The notes beneath the pieces were generated by a model that saw nothing but the letters and a program-made list of their open reading frames with translations, did no database searches and had not been told where the DNA came from. Position numbers and translations under genes: made by a program. A stretch of DNA of 64,000 bases from positions 1,798,001 through 1,862,000 of the forward strand of contig NZ_CP050948.1 of the NCBI RefSeq assembly GCF_019443745.1, written 5' to 3'. The first letter of the stretch is position 1, and every line of letters starts with the position of its first letter. Source of the stretch: Iamia sp. SCSIO 61187. Its GTDB lineage: Bacteria > Actinomycetota > Acidimicrobiia > Acidimicrobiales > Iamiaceae. This document shows, piece after piece, positions 61,461 through 64,000 of this stretch.

Positions 61461-62429
61461 GTGGCGCCCGTGTTGGACCCGAGCCGGCTCGTCGTCGGGA
61501 TGCAGCTCCCGATCCAGTCGCAGAGCACCGTCTACGCCGAGGGGTGGGAGGCCGGCGCCGGGGCGGCCGAGCTGGCCGCCGTGGCCACCGCCGCCGACCG
61601 GGCCGGGTTCGGCTACGTCGCCGTGTGCGACCACGCCGCCATCCCCGCCGACAAGGTCGCGGCCATGGGCGCCGAGTGGTGGGACACCGTGGCCACCCTG
61701 GCCTGGCTGGCCGGCATCACCGAGCGCACCCGGCTCCTGTCCCACGTCTTCGTGCCCGCCTACCGGCACCCGCTGGCGGTGGCCAAGGCGTGGTCGACGC
61801 TCGACGTCGTCTCCGGCGGTCGGGCCGTCATGGGGGTCGGGGCCGGTCACGTCGAGGGCGAGTTCGCGGCCCTCGGGGTGCCGTTCGCCGACCGGGGGGC
61901 GCTCCTGGACGAGGCCGTCGACGCCCTGCGGGCCTGCTTCGCCGACGAGGGCCCCCGCCACGACGGGGCGGCATGGTCCTTCTCCGGCCTGGCCCAGCGG
62001 CCCCGCCCCGTCCAGCTCGGCGGACCCCCGGTCTGGGTCGGTGGATCGTCGGCCCCCGCCGTCCGACGTGCGGCCCAGCGGGGCGACGGGTGGCTGCCGC
62101 AGGGCCCCTTCGGGCCCGACGAGGTCGCCCGCCTGCGCGACGCGCTCGTCGCCGCCGGCCGCGAGGGCGACCCGTTCGACGTCGGGGCCCTGGCCGGACC
62201 CGTCTACGTCGGCGAGCCGACGTGGGACGTCGGGCGGTGCATCTCGGGCCCCCCCGAGAAGGTGGCCCACATCCTGGCCAAGCTGGCCGGCCTGGGGGCC
62301 CTGCAGGTCCAGGTCCGGCCCCGGTCCCGCGACGTGGGGGAGATGGTCGACCAGGTCGAGCGGATCGGCGCCGAGGTCCTCCCGCTGCTGGCCGAGGTCC
62401 GCCCCCGCCCCCTCTTCGACGCAGTCTGA
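61461..62429 (+). CDS. LLM-class F420-dependent oxidoreductase (TIGR03619-like)
   Basis: 322 aa, GTG 61461. Luciferase-like barrel: VGMQLPIQSQS, LAWLAGITERTRLLSHVFVPAYRHP, VVSGGRAVMGVGAGHVEGEFAALGV. The start is fixed by the TAGGGT box 7 nt upstream and by the KstR-like site. Co-directional with an SDR gene 10 nt later. Confidence 0.88.
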   Translation: MAPVLDPSRLVVGMQLPIQSQSTVYAEGWEAGAGAAELAAVATAADRAGFGYVAVCDHAAIPADKVAAMGAEWWDTVATLAWLAGITERTRLLSHVFVPAYRHPLAVAKAWSTLDVVSGGRAVMGVGAGHVEGEFAALGVPFADRGALLDEAVDALRACFADEGPRHDGAAWSFSGLAQRPRPVQLGGPPVWVGGSSAPAVRRAAQRGDGWLPQGPFGPDEVARLRDALVAAGREGDPFDVGALAGPVYVGEPTWDVGRCISGPPEKVAHILAKLAGLGALQVQVRPRSRDVGEMVDQVERIGAEVLPLLAEVRPRPLFDAV

Positions 62430-62439
62430 AGGAGCTCCG

Positions 62440-63219
62440 ATGCTGTTCGACGGCAAGGTCGCCATCGTGTCCGGCTCGGGCCCGGGCATGGGTCGAGAGA
62501 TCGCCCTGGCCCTGGCCCGCGAAGGCGCGGACGTCGCCGTGGCCGCCCGGCGCCACGACAAGGTCGCCCGCGTCGCCGAGAAGATCGAGGCGCTGGGTCG
62601 CCGGGCGCTGCCCGTGCGCTGCGACGTCACCGACCCGGACCAGTGTCGAGAGCTGGCCGACCGCACCGCCGCCGAGCTCGGTGGCATCGACGTGCTCGTC
62701 AACAACGCCTACCACGACGGCGACTTCGCCAAGGTGGTCGACGCCGACCTGAGCACCTGGCAGACCACGATCGACGTCAACCTCTTCGGCGCGGTCCACA
62801 TGACCCGGGCCGTGCACCCGCACATGAAGCAGCGAGGCGGGGGCCGGATCGTCATGGTCAACACCATGTCGACCGAGCGCGTCGCCGAGGGCTTCGGCAT
62901 CTACGCGGCATCGAAGTCGGCGCTCAAGTCGATCACCCGCACCCTGGCCAAGGAGCTGGGCCCCGACGGCATCCGGGTCAACGGCGTGCACCCGGGCTAC
63001 ATCTGGGGGCCGTCGGTGAAGTGGTACTTCGAGCAGCAGGCCGAGGAGCGGGGCATCACCCCCGAGGACGTCTACGCCGAGGTCGCCGGCCAGACCGCCC
63101 TCGGCTACATCCCCGACGCCGCCGAGATCGCCGGCGTCGTCCTCCTGCTCGCCTCCGACCTGGCCCGCTGCGTCACCGGCCAGGCCCTGGGCGCCAACGC
63201 CGGCCAGGTCTTCCACTGA
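62440..63219 (+). CDS. short-chain dehydrogenase/reductase
   Basis: 259 aa, ATG 62440 with AAGGAG. SDR: cofactor loop VSGSGPGMGREIA, NNAY in the place of NNAG, catalytic Ser in MVNTMS and Tyr-x3-Lys in IYAASKSA, and HPGYIWGPSVK after it. The sequence resembles SDRs of actinobacterial steroid and lipid pathways. Probably co-transcribed with the LLM enzyme. Confidence 0.9.
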   Translation: MLFDGKVAIVSGSGPGMGREIALALAREGADVAVAARRHDKVARVAEKIEALGRRALPVRCDVTDPDQCRELADRTAAELGGIDVLVNNAYHDGDFAKVVDADLSTWQTTIDVNLFGAVHMTRAVHPHMKQRGGGRIVMVNTMSTERVAEGFGIYAASKSALKSITRTLAKELGPDGIRVNGVHPGYIWGPSVKWYFEQQAEERGITPEDVYAEVAGQTALGYIPDAAEIAGVVLLLASDLARCVTGQALGANAGQVFH

Positions 63220-63258
63220 CAGCAGGACACGCTCCCGCCCGGGGGGTAGACCGATCCC

Positions 63259-63792
63259 ATGGACGCCGCCATCGACATCCGTCCGACGTTCAACCCGCTG
63301 AACTTCATCGCCGCGTCGTGCCCGGTCCGGGCCCACGTCGACGGGCTGGGCCCGTTCCGCCTCGCATGGAACCGGCCCCTGCGCATCCCGGTGCCGGCGG
63401 GAGACCACATGGCGGTCGTGTGGTCGAGCTACCTGCTGTTCCGCCACCTGGGCGTCGCCCACGCCCTGGTGCACCTCGAACCCGGCCAGGTCGTGGGGCT
63501 GTCGTGGGAGATGCCGCTGACCGCCATCAGCTCCAGCTCCATGGCCGCCATCCCCGTCGGTCGACCGTTCGGCCTGGCCGTCCCGGACCTCGGCCCCCTG
63601 CCCCCGAGCCCCGGCAACCGCGTCGTGTGGCCGCCGCACCCGGTCGAGCCCCTGACCGACGTCGCCGCCGACGCCCCCGCCGGCCAGTGGGCGCCCGACC
63701 CCACGGGGCGCTTCCCCCACCGGTGGTGGGATGGGGCCCGCTGGACCGACGCCGTCTCGGACGGCGCGACCACCTCGTCCGACCCGATCTGA
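63259..63792 (+). CDS. DUF2510-ended hypothetical protein
   Basis: 177 aa. The C-terminal segment, about residues 140-168 (GQWAPDPTGRFPHRWWDG, then ARWTD), is a DUF2510 motif, common at the ends of actinobacterial membrane-associated proteins. The N-terminal 110 residues have an unknown beta-rich domain (IRPTFNPLNFIAASCPVRAHVDG). ATG 63259; a weak TAGACC box is 6 nt upstream. Confidence 0.75.
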   Translation: MDAAIDIRPTFNPLNFIAASCPVRAHVDGLGPFRLAWNRPLRIPVPAGDHMAVVWSSYLLFRHLGVAHALVHLEPGQVVGLSWEMPLTAISSSSMAAIPVGRPFGLAVPDLGPLPPSPGNRVVWPPHPVEPLTDVAADAPAGQWAPDPTGRFPHRWWDGARWTDAVSDGATTSSDPI

Positions 63793-63814
63793 CCCACCCC
63801 GCACGGAGAGAACG

Positions 63815-64000
63815 ATGATCACCCTGCACGCCCTGCTGGTCCGCCGGCCCGACCTCAGCCACGACGAGTTCCTCGCCTACTGGCACGGGACCCACGGCCC
63901 CCTCATCCGGGACGACCCGGCCCTGGCCCGGCACCTGCTGAGCTACCAGCAGTTCCCGGCCACGCCCGAGGCCGGGAAGCTGGGCCTCGGCACCTACGAC
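63815..64000 (+). CDS. EthD-domain protein, 3' end beyond the window
   Basis: Partial (62 codons), ATG 63815 with GGAGAG. MITLHALLVRRPDLSHDEFLAYW is the EthD/dimeric ferredoxin-like start, with HGTHGPLI following. EthD domains occur in small dimeric enzymes and as accessory proteins in ether and steroid catabolism. Fits the catabolic neighbourhood. Confidence 0.85.
   Translation, partial: MITLHALLVRRPDLSHDEFLAYWHGTHGPLIRDDPALARHLLSYQQFPATPEAGKLGLGTYD

Overview
The window is chromosomal DNA from a very GC-rich actinobacterium. I infer class Acidimicrobiia (an Iamia- or Ilumatobacter-like rod). The evidence is: a complete rod-shape operon (mreB-mreC-mreD-PBP2-rodA); a tiny actinobacterial ribosomal protein bL37; an RDD/SpoIIM/DUF58/MoxR/DUF4350/DUF4129 block of the mycobacterial type; F420-type luciferase-like oxidoreductases; and a KstR-like operator. 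The lineage was not tested by phylogeny. Gene density is high and no gene-free gap exceeds 300 bp. Many genes overlap by GTGA or ATGA. Many others start 6-10 nt after a TAnnnT box, the signature of leaderless transcription. No tRNA, rRNA, CRISPR array or classical IS was seen.

Layout. 1-2 kb: MauE-like and thioredoxin-like membrane redox genes plus a partial gene. 2.1-9.2 kb: proteostasis (tig-clpP-clpX), an amphipathic-helix protein, a FolC-like protein that has lost its P-loop lysine, map and ndk. 9.3-15.4 kb: the elongasome operon. 15.4-16.5 kb: a frameshifted AbiEi/DUF559 gene bracketed by two copies of one palindrome. 17-22.8 kb: two radical-SAM/DUF2344 partner genes, RNase E/G with a long repetitive tail, rplU and rpmA. 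23-30.5 kb: the RDD/SpoIIM/DUF58/MoxR/DUF4350/DUF4129 block. 30.6-37.3 kb: two TadE/TadG pseudopilin cassettes around a dGTPase. 37.3-50.7 kb: obgE, proB, a heme N-demethylase-like gene, a MerR-thioredoxin pair, bL37, a PHP phosphoesterase, ychF, rsmI, tatD, rsmA and a YcaQ/AlkX-like glycosylase. 50.7-64 kb: lipid or steroid-type catabolism (acyl-CoA ligases, enoyl-CoA hydratase, amidohydrolase, two F420-type oxidoreductases, an isochorismatase-fold protein without catalytic residues, SDR, DoxX, TetR) with visible operators.

The most unusual layer is intergenic. At least 15 palindromes in five families sit at gene 3' ends. One family is an odd-length palindrome with a fixed centre GTGCCnGGCAC and covarying flanks. 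Three others share GTTCTG...CAGAAC-type ends. Another occurs as tandem copies with a strict 62-bp period at two distant loci. One palindrome pair brackets the DUF559-nuclease gene, which suggests, but does not prove, a palindromic mobile element with its own nuclease.
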